In this document: piece by piece, positions 52,572-61,016 of the stretch
Layout: each line of letters begins with the position of its first letter
How positions within the stretch are numbered: position 1 is the stretch's first letter
NCBI RefSeq assembly: GCF_026676115.1
Contig: NZ_JAPONB010000001.1
Coordinates: 124,001-188,000 of the forward strand
Direction: 5' to 3'
DNA: 64,000 bases
Source of the DNA: Salinimicrobium sp. TH3
GTDB lineage: Bacteria; Bacteroidota; Bacteroidia; Flavobacteriales; Flavobacteriaceae
Program-made: the position numbers and the translations under genes
The notes under the pieces: generated by a model
The model's database searches: none
The model's input: only the letters and a program-made list of their open reading frames with translations
Told to the model about the DNA's origin: nothing

Positions 52572-53389
52572 CTGTTCTCCTCCCGGCTGCCCCATTCGGC
52601 CCAGGAACCGTCATAAACCGATTTCTTTTGATCAAGTACCAGTTCACCTGCCAAAAACAGGATACAGGCCGTGACTCCCGAGCCACAACTAAAAACCAGT
52701 TCCTTCGACGGGTCATTTACCTCTTTAAAAACAGATCTCAACGCTTCTTTTTCTTTGAACTTTCCGTTCTCAAGCACTTCCTCGAAAGGAATATTGACAG
52801 AACCCGGTATATTCCCCCTTCTTACTCCTTCCCGGGGTTCGGGGACAGTTCCGTTAAATCTTTCGCGGCTTCTGGCGTCAATGATCAGCGCCTCTTTTTT
52901 GGTGAGGTTCTGTTTTACAAAATCAATATCGGAAACCAGCTCCGGCTGAAAGTGCGCAGTAAAATTGCCTCTCTTTTTTGCAGTATCATGTTCTGTTTGG
53001 GTTGGGAATCCTGCCTTTACCCATGCTGAGAGTCCGCCGTTAAGAACCGCGATCTTCTCGTGCCCCATCGCCCTGAACATCCACCATACCCGCGGACTCG
53101 TATAAATACCGAGGTTGTCATAGACCACGATCTCACTGGAATCATCAATGCCAAGCTTTCTGCAGTTTTCCTGAAACTGTTCGGGTGACGGAAGCGTGTG
53201 AGGGAGACCCGAAGTGAGGTCACTAAAATCTTCTTCAATATCAAAATACCTGGCGTTTTTAATGACCGTGTTTTCAAATTCAGGTTTGAGCCCCGACAGG
53301 TTGGACTGGGGGCTGCAATCAAGAATGATGAGATCGGGGTTGTCGAACTTCCGGTGCAATTGTGCAGCGCTTAATATGGGACTGTTCAT
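52568..53389 (-). CDS. Sulfurtransferase (tandem rhodanese, TST/MST type)
   Basis: The 273-residue protein has two rhodanese domains. The N-terminal one is inactive (VVYDNLGIYTSPRVWWMFRAMGH). The C-terminal one carries the active-site loop CGSGVTAC, whose cysteine accepts sulfur from thiosulfate or 3-mercaptopyruvate; CGSGVT is closer to the mercaptopyruvate type. LIDARSRERFNGTVPEPR is also typical. It is cytosolic. Confidence 0.92.
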   Translation of the reverse strand: MNSPILSAAQLHRKFDNPDLIILDCSPQSNLSGLKPEFENTVIKNARYFDIEEDFSDLTSGLPHTLPSPEQFQENCRKLGIDDSSEIVVYDNLGIYTSPRVWWMFRAMGHEKIAVLNGGLSAWVKAGFPTQTEHDTAKKRGNFTAHFQPELVSDIDFVKQNLTKKEALIIDARSRERFNGTVPEPREGVRRGNIPGSVNIPFEEVLENGKFKEKEALRSVFKEVNDPSKELVFSCGSGVTACILFLAGELVLDQKKSVYDGSWAEWGSREENS

Positions 53390-53609
53390 ATAAAATTTTT
53401 TACGACCTGGAATAAGTTGCGGGAGTAGTGATGGATACTTGTTGGCTTCAAGAATGTTCTTTCCCTGTTTCTAAATTACAATTTTTAGACAATACTAATG
53501 TTGGGGGAGAATAGGAGTTAGCTGCCTTTATTTTTTCAATATTGTTGGCAGTGCCTGTACACTTGATGGGCGATCATATCTACACTTTTTCGGGTTCATT
53601 TTTTTATCC

Positions 53610-54476
53610 TTATTCCGGCTGCGGAAATATTTTTCTAAACTTCTTAGGCAGCCCGTCCTGTATGTGAAGGGTTTCCCCGGTGAAAGGATGTGTGAATTTT
53701 AGGCTGCCGGCGTGCAGGTACAGACCTTTGCCTTTAAGAATAAGGTTTTCGCACCCATACTCCTTATCTCCTAAAATGGGATTTCCCAGGCCCGCCAAAT
53801 GTTTGCGCAACTGGTGCCGCCTTCCGGTTTTTGGACGTAACTCCACAAGGTTGAGTCGGCGAAATCTTCCTGAAGCTACCCATTCCAGTACCTTGTATTC
53901 TGTAAATGAGCTTTTGCCGTCCACATCTTCGGTAATATTGCCGCAAGCTTCCATTTTGCCAATGCACAAGGCATAATAGATCTTCTCCACTTCTTTGTCC
54001 TCAAAGAGTTTATTGAGGGCGCGAATCGCGGCACGGGTCTTTCCCGCCAGCAGGATACCGGTAGTGGCAAGGTCCAGCCTGTGAACGGGTTGGGGAGTGG
54101 TAGCATCAATTAATTCACTACGCTTCAGGTTTTGGGGCAGGGCATTGGCCAGGGTCTTAAAACTGTTGCCGCTCACCACAATACCTGCAGGTTTATGCAC
54201 CAGCGCCAGGTGTTCGTCTTCAAATAGCACCCGCAGCGGAAAAATGAGTTTTTTCCCGGTTGCTGTTTCCCCTGGAAGAATTAATGTAATCGTCTCCCCG
54301 CCGGTGATAAAAGTAGCTGTACTTGCTACTTCCCCATTAACCGTGATATATTCCTTTTTTAAAGCCTTTTTTAATCCTGACCTGGTGGGAATGGTACTAA
54401 AGATCCCAACCCCGTATTCCTGCAGCCGCATGGGCGTGATTGCTAAAGGAACTTGATGGGTCTGGATAATTTGCAC
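53610..54476 (-). CDS. RluA-family pseudouridine synthase
   Basis: The 288-residue protein has an N-terminal S4-like domain (GLKKALKKEYITVNGEVAST, about 30-75). The RluA core has HKPAGIVVSG, the catalytic motif HRLDLATTGIL (Asp in HRLD), LRPKTGRRHQLRKHLAGLGNPILGD and LHAGSLKFTHPFTG. It converts specific uridines in rRNA or tRNA to pseudouridine. The start is GTG 54476. The exact target base cannot be told. Confidence 0.92.
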   Translation of the reverse strand: MQIIQTHQVPLAITPMRLQEYGVGIFSTIPTRSGLKKALKKEYITVNGEVASTATFITGGETITLILPGETATGKKLIFPLRVLFEDEHLALVHKPAGIVVSGNSFKTLANALPQNLKRSELIDATTPQPVHRLDLATTGILLAGKTRAAIRALNKLFEDKEVEKIYYALCIGKMEACGNITEDVDGKSSFTEYKVLEWVASGRFRRLNLVELRPKTGRRHQLRKHLAGLGNPILGDKEYGCENLILKGKGLYLHAGSLKFTHPFTGETLHIQDGLPKKFRKIFPQPE

Positions 54477-54631
54477 GGGTAGATGGTCAAAAACGCGGAT
54501 TAAAATTAAGACATTGAATAGAGCTTTCCTATTTTTCGGGCATAAGGAGGGATTTCATATCATTCAGGTTTAAAGGCAAAATGATCCTGAAATAAAAATT
54601 CAGAATGACGATATCCCGGCTTTTAAGACAG

Positions 54632-54655
54632 CCCAAAAATGGCATTTTTGAAGGG
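54632..54655. repeat. Hairpin of the AAAAATGnCATTTTT family
   Basis: CCCAAAAATGGCATTTTTGAAGGG folds as CCC-AAAAATG-GCATTTTT-GGG. It sits just after the MFS gene stop and could end its transcript. Confidence 0.55.
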
Positions 54656-54682
54656 TAATCCGGACTCCGGCGTCAGGAAATT

Positions 54683-55909
54683 TTAAGCCTCAATAACCTG
54701 AGCATTAGTTTCCTTTTTTACCAGGAACATTACGTACATGAGCAGGCCACAGGCAACCAGGGAAAGCAGGATCATCACGTTCCAGGTGAGGGTATATCCA
54801 AATTTGTCGATCAATTGCATGCCAGAGTTATGTCCAAAAATATGCCCTATGGAGAAGGCTATGCTATACATGGCCATATAAGAACCCTGTTTTCCGCCTT
54901 CGGCTCTTTTAAGAGCAAAGCTGTTGGAGAAAGGAAATGCGATCATTTCCCCCAGAGTCAAAAAGATCATACCCACCAGCAGGATCCCCACCCATCCTGT
55001 TAGGTTGATAAGGAGGAAGCTTATGGAGACAAGGATGGTTCCCCCAATGACATGAAATAAGGTGGAGCGCACTTTTGATTCCAGGTACTTGATGAGCGGC
55101 ATTTCAAACAGGAAGATGAGGAAACCATTTAATCCCAGGAGCAGGCCTATGTGGGATTCACTTAAAAAATGTACCCGTGCATAATATAGAGGCATGGTCG
55201 AAAAATACTGAAGGAAAACAAACCCGAATAAGATCATGGCGGCTATAAAGACCAGGTAAGCTTTGTCTTTCATCATGGACTTTGGGATGCTTATGATCTC
55301 CTTTGGGTTTTCCACAGCTTTCTTTGGGTGGAGCAATTTTAGCAGAAGAATTCCTGCCAGCATACACGTGATCCCGTCTACCCAGAAGAGTCCGCTGTAA
55401 CCGGAAGTCGCAATGATCAATCCGCCCACGGCGGGCCCTGCAGAAAAACCAAGGTTGATCGCGAGCCTTATGAGGGTTATGGACCGGGTTCTGTTCTGGG
55501 GTTTGCTGTAGGCATTGATAGCGACAAAAACTGCGGGTCTAAAGGCATCGGCTACCAGCATCACGATAAAAATCCCGGCGCAAATCCCCCAGAAGGTAGA
55601 GGGAAACTGCAAAAAGATGAAAAACACCCCCGAAATGAGCAGGCTTAAAGCCATGGTTTTGTAATGGCCAATCCTGTCCACCAGTTTCCCGCCCAGCCAG
55701 GAGCCGGCAACAGATCCCAGTCCAAAGAAGGTTAGGATCCAACCTACTTCTTCAAGAGAAAAGCCCCTGTTTTTGGTCAAATACAGCGAAAGGAAAGGGA
55801 TCACCATTGTGCCCGCCCTGTTGATGAAGGTGATGAAGGCCAGGAGCCACACCTCCCGCCTCAGGTCGCTAAAGGATCCTACATAAGCCCTAAATAGTCG
55901 CTGCAACAT
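54683..55909 (-). CDS. MFS transporter
   Basis: The 408-residue protein has 12 helices and the MFS motif A region GSWLGGKLVDRIGHYKTMALSLL between helices 2 and 3, with LTFFGLGSVAG before it and MILFGFVFLQYFSTMPLYYARVHFLSESHIGLLLGLNG in the second half. It belongs to the drug/metabolite MFS branch. Substrate unknown. The N terminus is soluble and basic (LFRAYVGSFSDLRREV). Confidence 0.9.
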   Translation of the reverse strand: MLQRLFRAYVGSFSDLRREVWLLAFITFINRAGTMVIPFLSLYLTKNRGFSLEEVGWILTFFGLGSVAGSWLGGKLVDRIGHYKTMALSLLISGVFFIFLQFPSTFWGICAGIFIVMLVADAFRPAVFVAINAYSKPQNRTRSITLIRLAINLGFSAGPAVGGLIIATSGYSGLFWVDGITCMLAGILLLKLLHPKKAVENPKEIISIPKSMMKDKAYLVFIAAMILFGFVFLQYFSTMPLYYARVHFLSESHIGLLLGLNGFLIFLFEMPLIKYLESKVRSTLFHVIGGTILVSISFLLINLTGWVGILLVGMIFLTLGEMIAFPFSNSFALKRAEGGKQGSYMAMYSIAFSIGHIFGHNSGMQLIDKFGYTLTWNVMILLSLVACGLLMYVMFLVKKETNAQVIEA

Positions 55910-56049
55910 TGTTGAGAATAAAAGGCTGAAATTAAATTAAAAATGGATTGGTTTTCAGGGAGAGAAGAAGAAATTCTATGAGCAAAAAAAAGCCCCTAAG
56001 AGTAGAGACGTCTAAAGTGGAAATTTTGGTTACTTCCTAACTTTATAAA

Positions 56050-56080
56050 TCCCTCTCAAAAATGTCCTTTTTGAGAGGGA
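56050..56080 (-). terminator. 13-bp perfect hairpin, terminator of the lipoprotein gene
   Basis: TCCCTCTCAAAAA pairs with TTTTTGAGAGGGA around TGTCC and is followed by TTTT. It has the same design as 18348-18378. It lies 37 bases beyond the stop of the minus-strand lipoprotein gene. Confidence 0.68.
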
Positions 56081-56116
56081 TTTTAGGGCAGCGGACTAAA
56101 ATGCCTGAAAGGTTTT

Positions 56117-56647
56117 TTAGTTATTCTTAATTATATAATAGTTCACATCTACCAGTTCATATGAGTCGATAATTACAACATCCCGGGACTCCGCCTGGTT
56201 ATAAGTTAAGATACAACTGGAATTGGCAGCGATTTCATAACAGGGGATCGAAGCGTTTTGAGAAAAACTACCGGATGTCTGGAGACCGTCAATATTAACA
56301 GTAAGGACAGGTACTCCGGTAACAGCGTAATTTTTAGGATTAGTAAGCTTAATTTCAAATTCCAGCTTTGAGGTATTGCTTCCCGTATCTGGTGTGAATT
56401 CGAATTTTAAAACTTCATAGGAAAAACCTTCTAATTTAGGGGGGTCAATTTCTTTAGACTTTGTTGGTTCGGGAGTATCACAGGTAACTTCCTGGGTAGT
56501 ATTATAGCTGTAAGACTGACCGTTAACGTAATAAAATTGAGGAATTGTAATGGTTTTCATACACTCCTCGTCACTGTCATTTGAAGAGCATCCAAACAAT
56601 AAAACTGCAGTTAAAAACAATACAGGGAACTTTAATATTTTATTCAT
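56117..56647 (-). CDS. Lipoprotein with beta-sandwich-like domain, function unknown
   Basis: The 176-residue protein has a type II signal peptide (MNKILKFPVLFLTAVLLFGCSSND, lipobox LLFGC). The mature part has cysteine pairs (EEC, VTC, IPC, SSC) and a repeated threonine-proline linker (CDTPEPTKSKEIDPP), then a beta-rich segment (LEFEIKLTNPKNYAVTGVPVLTVNI). A structural or adhesive role is possible. I chose ATG 56647 because two codons upstream only a GTG is present. Confidence 0.75.
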   Translation of the reverse strand: MNKILKFPVLFLTAVLLFGCSSNDSDEECMKTITIPQFYYVNGQSYSYNTTQEVTCDTPEPTKSKEIDPPKLEGFSYEVLKFEFTPDTGSNTSKLEFEIKLTNPKNYAVTGVPVLTVNIDGLQTSGSFSQNASIPCYEIAANSSCILTYNQAESRDVVIIDSYELVDVNYYIIKNN

Positions 56648-56784
56648 TTTCACAAGGTGATTAATACCTCCCGGGGAGTGGGTATTTTGTTCTTATTCAA
56701 TATTAGTATCTACAATAAATAGCCGGATTTTTGATCAATCTTCCCGATCCACAGGTTATTTATTTTTTTAATGAAGTTTCAGCT

Positions 56785-56901
56785 TTAGATCTCAAAGAAC
56801 CCGATTTCAGCTTTTTTGACCAGAATATAAATTGCGAATAATAAAATAGCAGTCGCAAGTGTAAATTTCCGGTTTTTAGAATTTTTGTCTTTTTTTTCCA
56901 T
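56785..56901 (-). CDS. Small membrane protein (38 residues)
   Basis: The short frame from ATG 56901 encodes a basic start (MEKKDKNSKNRK), one hydrophobic helix (FTLATAILLFAIYILV) and a tail KKAEIGFFEI. This positive-inside, single-helix design is typical of small membrane proteins. It lies upstream of the CIA30 gene on the opposite strand. Evidence is only the frame and its composition. Confidence 0.5.
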   Translation of the reverse strand: MEKKDKNSKNRKFTLATAILLFAIYILVKKAEIGFFEI

Positions 56902-56995
56902 TTTGAACCTGTTTATATATTGGTAACCAATTGGTTTAAAATGTTACACTTTCTTCAATTGTAGATTAAGAATTAATAATGAAAAATGATAAGGG

Positions 56996-57529
56996 ATGGT
57001 GAAAGTTTTATTTATTTGTGTGGTCTTAAATTCCTCAGTGATGGCACAGCTCATATTTGATTTTAATAAGGAATCTAACATCCGGGATTGGATGATCGTC
57101 GATGATGTTGTGATGGGAGGACGATCCTCGGGCAAAATTCGTCTCAACGATGAAGGTCACGGAGTTTTTGGAGGGGAGATCTCCCTTGAGAACAATGGAG
57201 GCTTCTCCTCTGTGCGTTACAAGACAGGAAGAATTGAGGTAAAGGATTACTCTAAGATCGTTATAAAATTAAGAGGGGATGGTAAGGAATACCAGTTCAG
57301 GATCAAAGGCGAAACGGGGGATGACTATTTATATGTAGCTCCGTTTTCAACTTCGGGAGAATGGGAGGAAATAGAAATTGAGCTAAAGAACATGTATCCC
57401 ACTTTTAGAGGGAGAAAATTAGATATGCCCAATTTTTCTAATGATCATCTTGAAGAGATTGCCTTTTTGATCGGCAACAAAAAGAAGGAGAAATTTAAAC
57501 TTGTGATCGACAGGATAGAGCTGAGGTAA
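56996..57529 (+). CDS. CIA30 family protein, exported
   Basis: The 177-residue protein has a short signal peptide (LFICVVLNSSVMAQ). The CIA30 (NDUFAF1-like) domain follows: WMIVDDVVMGGRSSGKI, GGFSSVRYK, LRGDGKEYQFRIKG and LIGNKKKEKFKLVIDRIEL. The mitochondrial family helps assemble complex I, but bacterial exported forms are of unknown role. The start at ATG 56996 is one codon before a GTG and fits the signal peptide. Followed by a bidirectional terminator. Confidence 0.87.
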   Translation: MVKVLFICVVLNSSVMAQLIFDFNKESNIRDWMIVDDVVMGGRSSGKIRLNDEGHGVFGGEISLENNGGFSSVRYKTGRIEVKDYSKIVIKLRGDGKEYQFRIKGETGDDYLYVAPFSTSGEWEEIEIELKNMYPTFRGRKLDMPNFSNDHLEEIAFLIGNKKKEKFKLVIDRIELR

Positions 57530-57601
57530 ATTTTTTTATTCTTTGCAGCAGAAATTTTCAGGTCAATAAATAAAATTTGAAGAATAAATTTATTTCAATA
57601 A

Positions 57602-57629
57602 AAAAGCCCCTTCCGTAGAAGAGGCTTTT
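57602..57629. terminator. Bidirectional intrinsic terminator
   Basis: AAAAGCC-C-CTTC pairs with GAAG-A-GGCTTTT around CGTA. It lies between the CIA30 and M13 genes, which converge. Confidence 0.72.
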
Positions 57630-57641
57630 GAAATTTTAAGA

Positions 57642-57717
57642 AGATTCCTCCTGCGTCGGAATGACAGTGGAGAAATGTAAACATCGAAAGAGATTCCTCC
57701 TTCGTCGGAATGACAAT
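57642..57717. repeat. Two partial copies of the GAGATTCCTCC/GGAATGAC repeat
   Basis: AGATTCCTCCTGCGTCGGAATGACA and AGATTCCTCCTTCGTCGGAATGACA lie 50 bases apart. They are truncated right halves of the 89-bp unit arrayed at 32462-32972. Confidence 0.75.
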
Positions 57718-57721
57718 GGTC

Positions 57722-59791
57722 TTACCAGATCTTCACGCGGTTCTCAGGTTTTACATACATCTTATCACCTTCCTGAATATCAAAAGCTTCATAGAAAGCA
57801 TCAATATTTTGAAGAGGCACATAAGCACGGTATTCTCCCGGAGAGTGCGGATCTGTTTTGATCTTGTTTTTCAAAGCTTCTTCTCTCATCTTCGTTCTCC
57901 ACACGGTTGCCCAGCTCATAAAGAAGCGTTGTTCTGGCGTAAAGCCATCAATTTCTCCGGGGTTTCCATGCTCGTCAAGGTGGATCTGAAGTCCGTCATA
58001 AGCGGCGCTCACTCCTCCAAGGTCTCCAATGTTCTCACCTAAAGTGAATTTTCCATTGATGTATACCGAATCAAGCACTTCTATAGCGCTGTACTGGTCA
58101 GCCAGTCTTCCCCCAAGGGTTTCAAACTGCTCCAGGTCTTTTTCGCTCCACCAGTTGTTCAGGTTTCCGTCGGCATCAAATCTTGATCCGCTGTCGTCAA
58201 AACCGTGAGAGATCTCGTGACCTATTACGGCACCAATTCCGCCGTAATTAACCGCAGCATCAGCTTTGTAGTCGTAGAACGGTGGCTGCAGGATAGCAGC
58301 AGGAAATACGATCTCGTTGTAAAGCGGGTTGTAGTAAGCATTCACAATTTGTGGTGCCATAAACCATTCGCTCTTATCTACAGGCTTACCAAGTTCTGCG
58401 ATATCTTCTTTTACGTTCCATTTTGCAGCATTGAGCATGTTCTGGAAATACGAACCACCATTAGCAGGTTCTTTGATCTCCACGCTGCTGTAGTCTTTCC
58501 ACTCATCTGGGTATCCAACTTTGATCTTGGTAGTAGCCAATTTTTGCTTCGCTTTTACCTTTGTGCTGTCGCTCATCCAGGTAAGGTTGTCGATGCGGTT
58601 TTCGAAGGCCTTTACTACGTTTTGGATCATTTCTTCAGCTTTCTGTTTAGCTTCAGCCGGGAAATGTTCTTCTACATATAATTTACCAAGGGCTTCTCCA
58701 ATTGTGCTGTTGATGGTCGCAAGGGCGCGCTCATTCCGCGGTAATTGTTTTTGTGCGCCACGAAGGGTTTTTTCGTAGAACTCCCAATTTGCATTTTCGA
58801 TCTCGGTAGCGAGCATTCCTGCGGCATCATTGAAAAGTGTCCATCGCAGGTACTCTTTCCACTCCTCCACATTCTGGGAAGCGAAAGTCTTTTGAACTTC
58901 TTCCATGTATTTTGGCTGACTTACGATAATCGTATCCACATTGGCAGCACCGACAGATTCAAAATACCTGTTCCATTCAATTGCCGGAACTTTATTCTGA
59001 AGCTCGGTAATGGTCATTGGGTTGTAAGTATTTCGGGCATCCCGACGCTCTACTTTATCCAGCATTGGTTGCGCGAGGGTCGTCTCGAATTCAAGAATAG
59101 TCTTAGCTTTTTCTGCAGCCTCTTCTTCAGAATCTCCTAAAAACTGAAGCATTCTGGTTATATGGGCAACATACTTTTCACGCTTTTCCTGGGAATCGGC
59201 ATCTTCGGCGATATAATAATCCCTGTCTGGCAGCCCAAGGCTTCCCGGAGCAAGATAAGCCGCATTCATGTTGGAATTCTTGGCATCGGCACCCACGCCA
59301 AAGCTGAAAAATCCGCCGCCGCCGTACATCTGCATCTCCTGGAGATATTCCTGAACATCTTCTTTAGTTTCTATAGCCGCGATCTTGTCGAGGTAAGGAC
59401 GAATAGGTTCGATTCCCTGCTCGTTACGGGCCACGGTATCCATTATAGTCTTGTACAGGTAAACCGCCTTGGCCTGGTCACTATTGGCATCAAGACTGTC
59501 GCTGCTTGCAGCAGCTTCAAGAAGGGAAAGAGCATCCTTATCTGTTTTTTCACGTAATTCGTTGAAGCTCCCCCATGTTGTTTTGTCTTCTGGGATCTCA
59601 TTGGTGTCCAGCCAGCGGCCGTTCACATACCTGAAGAAATTTTCCTGCGGGGCCACTGTGGTATCCATATAGGCAAGATTGATCCCGCGTTGTTCTTCGG
59701 CTTCTACTTCTTTATCATTCTTACAGCCGGTAACAACCGCTGTTGCCATAAGAGTAAGAAGGAAACCTTTACTTAATTTATTCATATTCAT
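57722..59791 (-). CDS. M13 family metallopeptidase (neprilysin-like lipoprotein)
   Basis: The 689-residue protein starts with MNMNKLSKGFLLTLMATAVVTGC, a lipoprotein signal (lipobox VVTGC). It has the M13 pattern: a helical N-terminal domain (QENFFRYVNGRWLDTNEIPED), NAYYNPLYNEIVFPAAILQPPFYD, then the gluzincin motif HEISHGFDDSGSRFD, the third zinc ligand in LGENIGDLGGVSAAYDG and a WATVWRTKMREE C terminus. It is a periplasmic or surface zinc endopeptidase of small peptides. The start could be 59785 as well. Catalytic residues are intact. Confidence 0.93.
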   Translation of the reverse strand: MNMNKLSKGFLLTLMATAVVTGCKNDKEVEAEEQRGINLAYMDTTVAPQENFFRYVNGRWLDTNEIPEDKTTWGSFNELREKTDKDALSLLEAAASSDSLDANSDQAKAVYLYKTIMDTVARNEQGIEPIRPYLDKIAAIETKEDVQEYLQEMQMYGGGGFFSFGVGADAKNSNMNAAYLAPGSLGLPDRDYYIAEDADSQEKREKYVAHITRMLQFLGDSEEEAAEKAKTILEFETTLAQPMLDKVERRDARNTYNPMTITELQNKVPAIEWNRYFESVGAANVDTIIVSQPKYMEEVQKTFASQNVEEWKEYLRWTLFNDAAGMLATEIENANWEFYEKTLRGAQKQLPRNERALATINSTIGEALGKLYVEEHFPAEAKQKAEEMIQNVVKAFENRIDNLTWMSDSTKVKAKQKLATTKIKVGYPDEWKDYSSVEIKEPANGGSYFQNMLNAAKWNVKEDIAELGKPVDKSEWFMAPQIVNAYYNPLYNEIVFPAAILQPPFYDYKADAAVNYGGIGAVIGHEISHGFDDSGSRFDADGNLNNWWSEKDLEQFETLGGRLADQYSAIEVLDSVYINGKFTLGENIGDLGGVSAAYDGLQIHLDEHGNPGEIDGFTPEQRFFMSWATVWRTKMREEALKNKIKTDPHSPGEYRAYVPLQNIDAFYEAFDIQEGDKMYVKPENRVKIW

Positions 59792-59852
59792 GTTAATTTT
59801 AAAAGTGGCGTAAAATAAGAAAAATGATCTAATTTTCACCTTTTTATGGAAC

Positions 59853-60347
59853 TTAGCGCGATCTTATTTCTGAAATAAAAGCCTTGTCAAAATCGGCTTT
59901 TAAAGAGGTTACAGCGTCCACCTTATCATTGGGTATGGCGATGGAAAGAACGTAGTGTTTTATTCTCCACTTTCCATTTTCTTTTACCGCTACGCCCGAG
60001 CCGCGGCAAATGCCCATTTGAGTGTCCAGCAGTTCATCGAACCAGGCTAGGTTTGCATCATCGGCAAGAAAAATATTGCGCTCGAGAGTGGAGAAGCTCC
60101 AGGCTTTCCCGCGGTCAAAATAAGGTTTTGACCATTCCATGAATTCCTGTTTGTTCCAGTTCTCTGTAGCATCGGTTCCAATGAAAACAGATTCAGCAGC
60201 CATTAAGCTGAAGTATTCATCGTAATTAGCTTCAGCGGCGGCCTTGTGCCACTCTTCGAGAAGGTGGTTTACGTGAGGCTCTTCAGCCTGACCGAAAGCG
60301 AAGCCCCCGAAAAAAAGCAGGAGGGCCAAAAAAGAGATTTTTCGCAT
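59853..60347 (-). CDS. NTF2/SnoaL-like exported protein
   Basis: The 164-residue protein has a signal peptide (LLFFGGFAFGQ) and an NTF2-like fold with HKAAAEANYDEYFSLMAAESVFIGTDATENW and FDELLDTQMGICRGSGVAVKENGKWRIKHYVLS. This is the DUF4440/SnoaL-like pattern. Enzymatic role is not evident. It is 60 bases from the M13 start on the same strand and may share its transcript. Confidence 0.83.
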   Translation of the reverse strand: MRKISFLALLLFFGGFAFGQAEEPHVNHLLEEWHKAAAEANYDEYFSLMAAESVFIGTDATENWNKQEFMEWSKPYFDRGKAWSFSTLERNIFLADDANLAWFDELLDTQMGICRGSGVAVKENGKWRIKHYVLSIAIPNDKVDAVTSLKADFDKAFISEIRSR

Positions 60348-60444
60348 GTGTTTAGATTTTTATGAAAGATAAGGAATTTTGAAAATCGTAATTCTGTAGT
60401 TGGTAGATACGTAACGCTGCATGTTAATTATTCCGCTTATAATT

Positions 60445-60990
60445 ATTGGGCTAAAGCCCTTTTTATACAGGAGACATTTGATCCACCACCTGAAGGTGGC
60501 GGCAATTTATTTCTCTATCTAAACTTTAAGAATGACATACTTAACTGCCTACGGCTTTAGCCAGAGGTTAAAGAAATACTGCAAAGGCCTTGGCCGATCT
60601 TTACCAACAGTGCATTTATATTCTTCTGCCTATAATCATTGGGCTAAAGCCTTTTATTTAGCAAACCTTTGATCCACCACTAGAAGGTGACAGCAATTTA
60701 TTTCTCTATCTAAATTTTAAGAATGACATACTTAACTGCCTACGGCTTTAGCCAGAGGTTAAAGAAATCCTGCAAAGGCCTTGGCCGGTCTATACCAACA
60801 GTGCATTTATATTCTTCTGCCTATAATCATTGGGCTAAAGCCTTTTATTTAGGAAACCTTTGATCCACCACTAGAAGGTGGCAGCAATTTATTTCTCAAT
60901 TTAAACTTTAAAGATGGCATACTTAAATTGCCTCCGGCTTTAGCCGGAGGATCAAAAATATAATACAGAAGGCCTTTAGGCCAAACCCGA
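60445..60990. repeat. REP-like tandem array (three ~195-bp units)
   Basis: Three units begin with ATTGGGCTAAAGCC at 60445, 60638 and 60839 (spacing 193 and 201). Each has GATCCACCAC, GAAGGTG, GGCAATTTATTTCTC, then GACATACTTAACTGCC, GGCTTTAGCC and CAAAGGCCTTGGCC. Units 1 and 2 are nearly identical. The last one ends in AGGCCTTTAGGCC. They are relatives of the palindromes around the RAYT gene at 14.0 kb, but without a transposase nearby. No gene is seen in 60360-61016. Confidence 0.88.
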
Positions 60991-61016
60991 TCCAACTTCA
61001 AATCGGGAATTAAGGT

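Noticed and set aside
60445-60990. Possible CRISPR array or tandem non-coding RNA genes
   Set aside because: Repeat units of ~195 bp without spacers; they match the REP-like palindromes near the RAYT gene.
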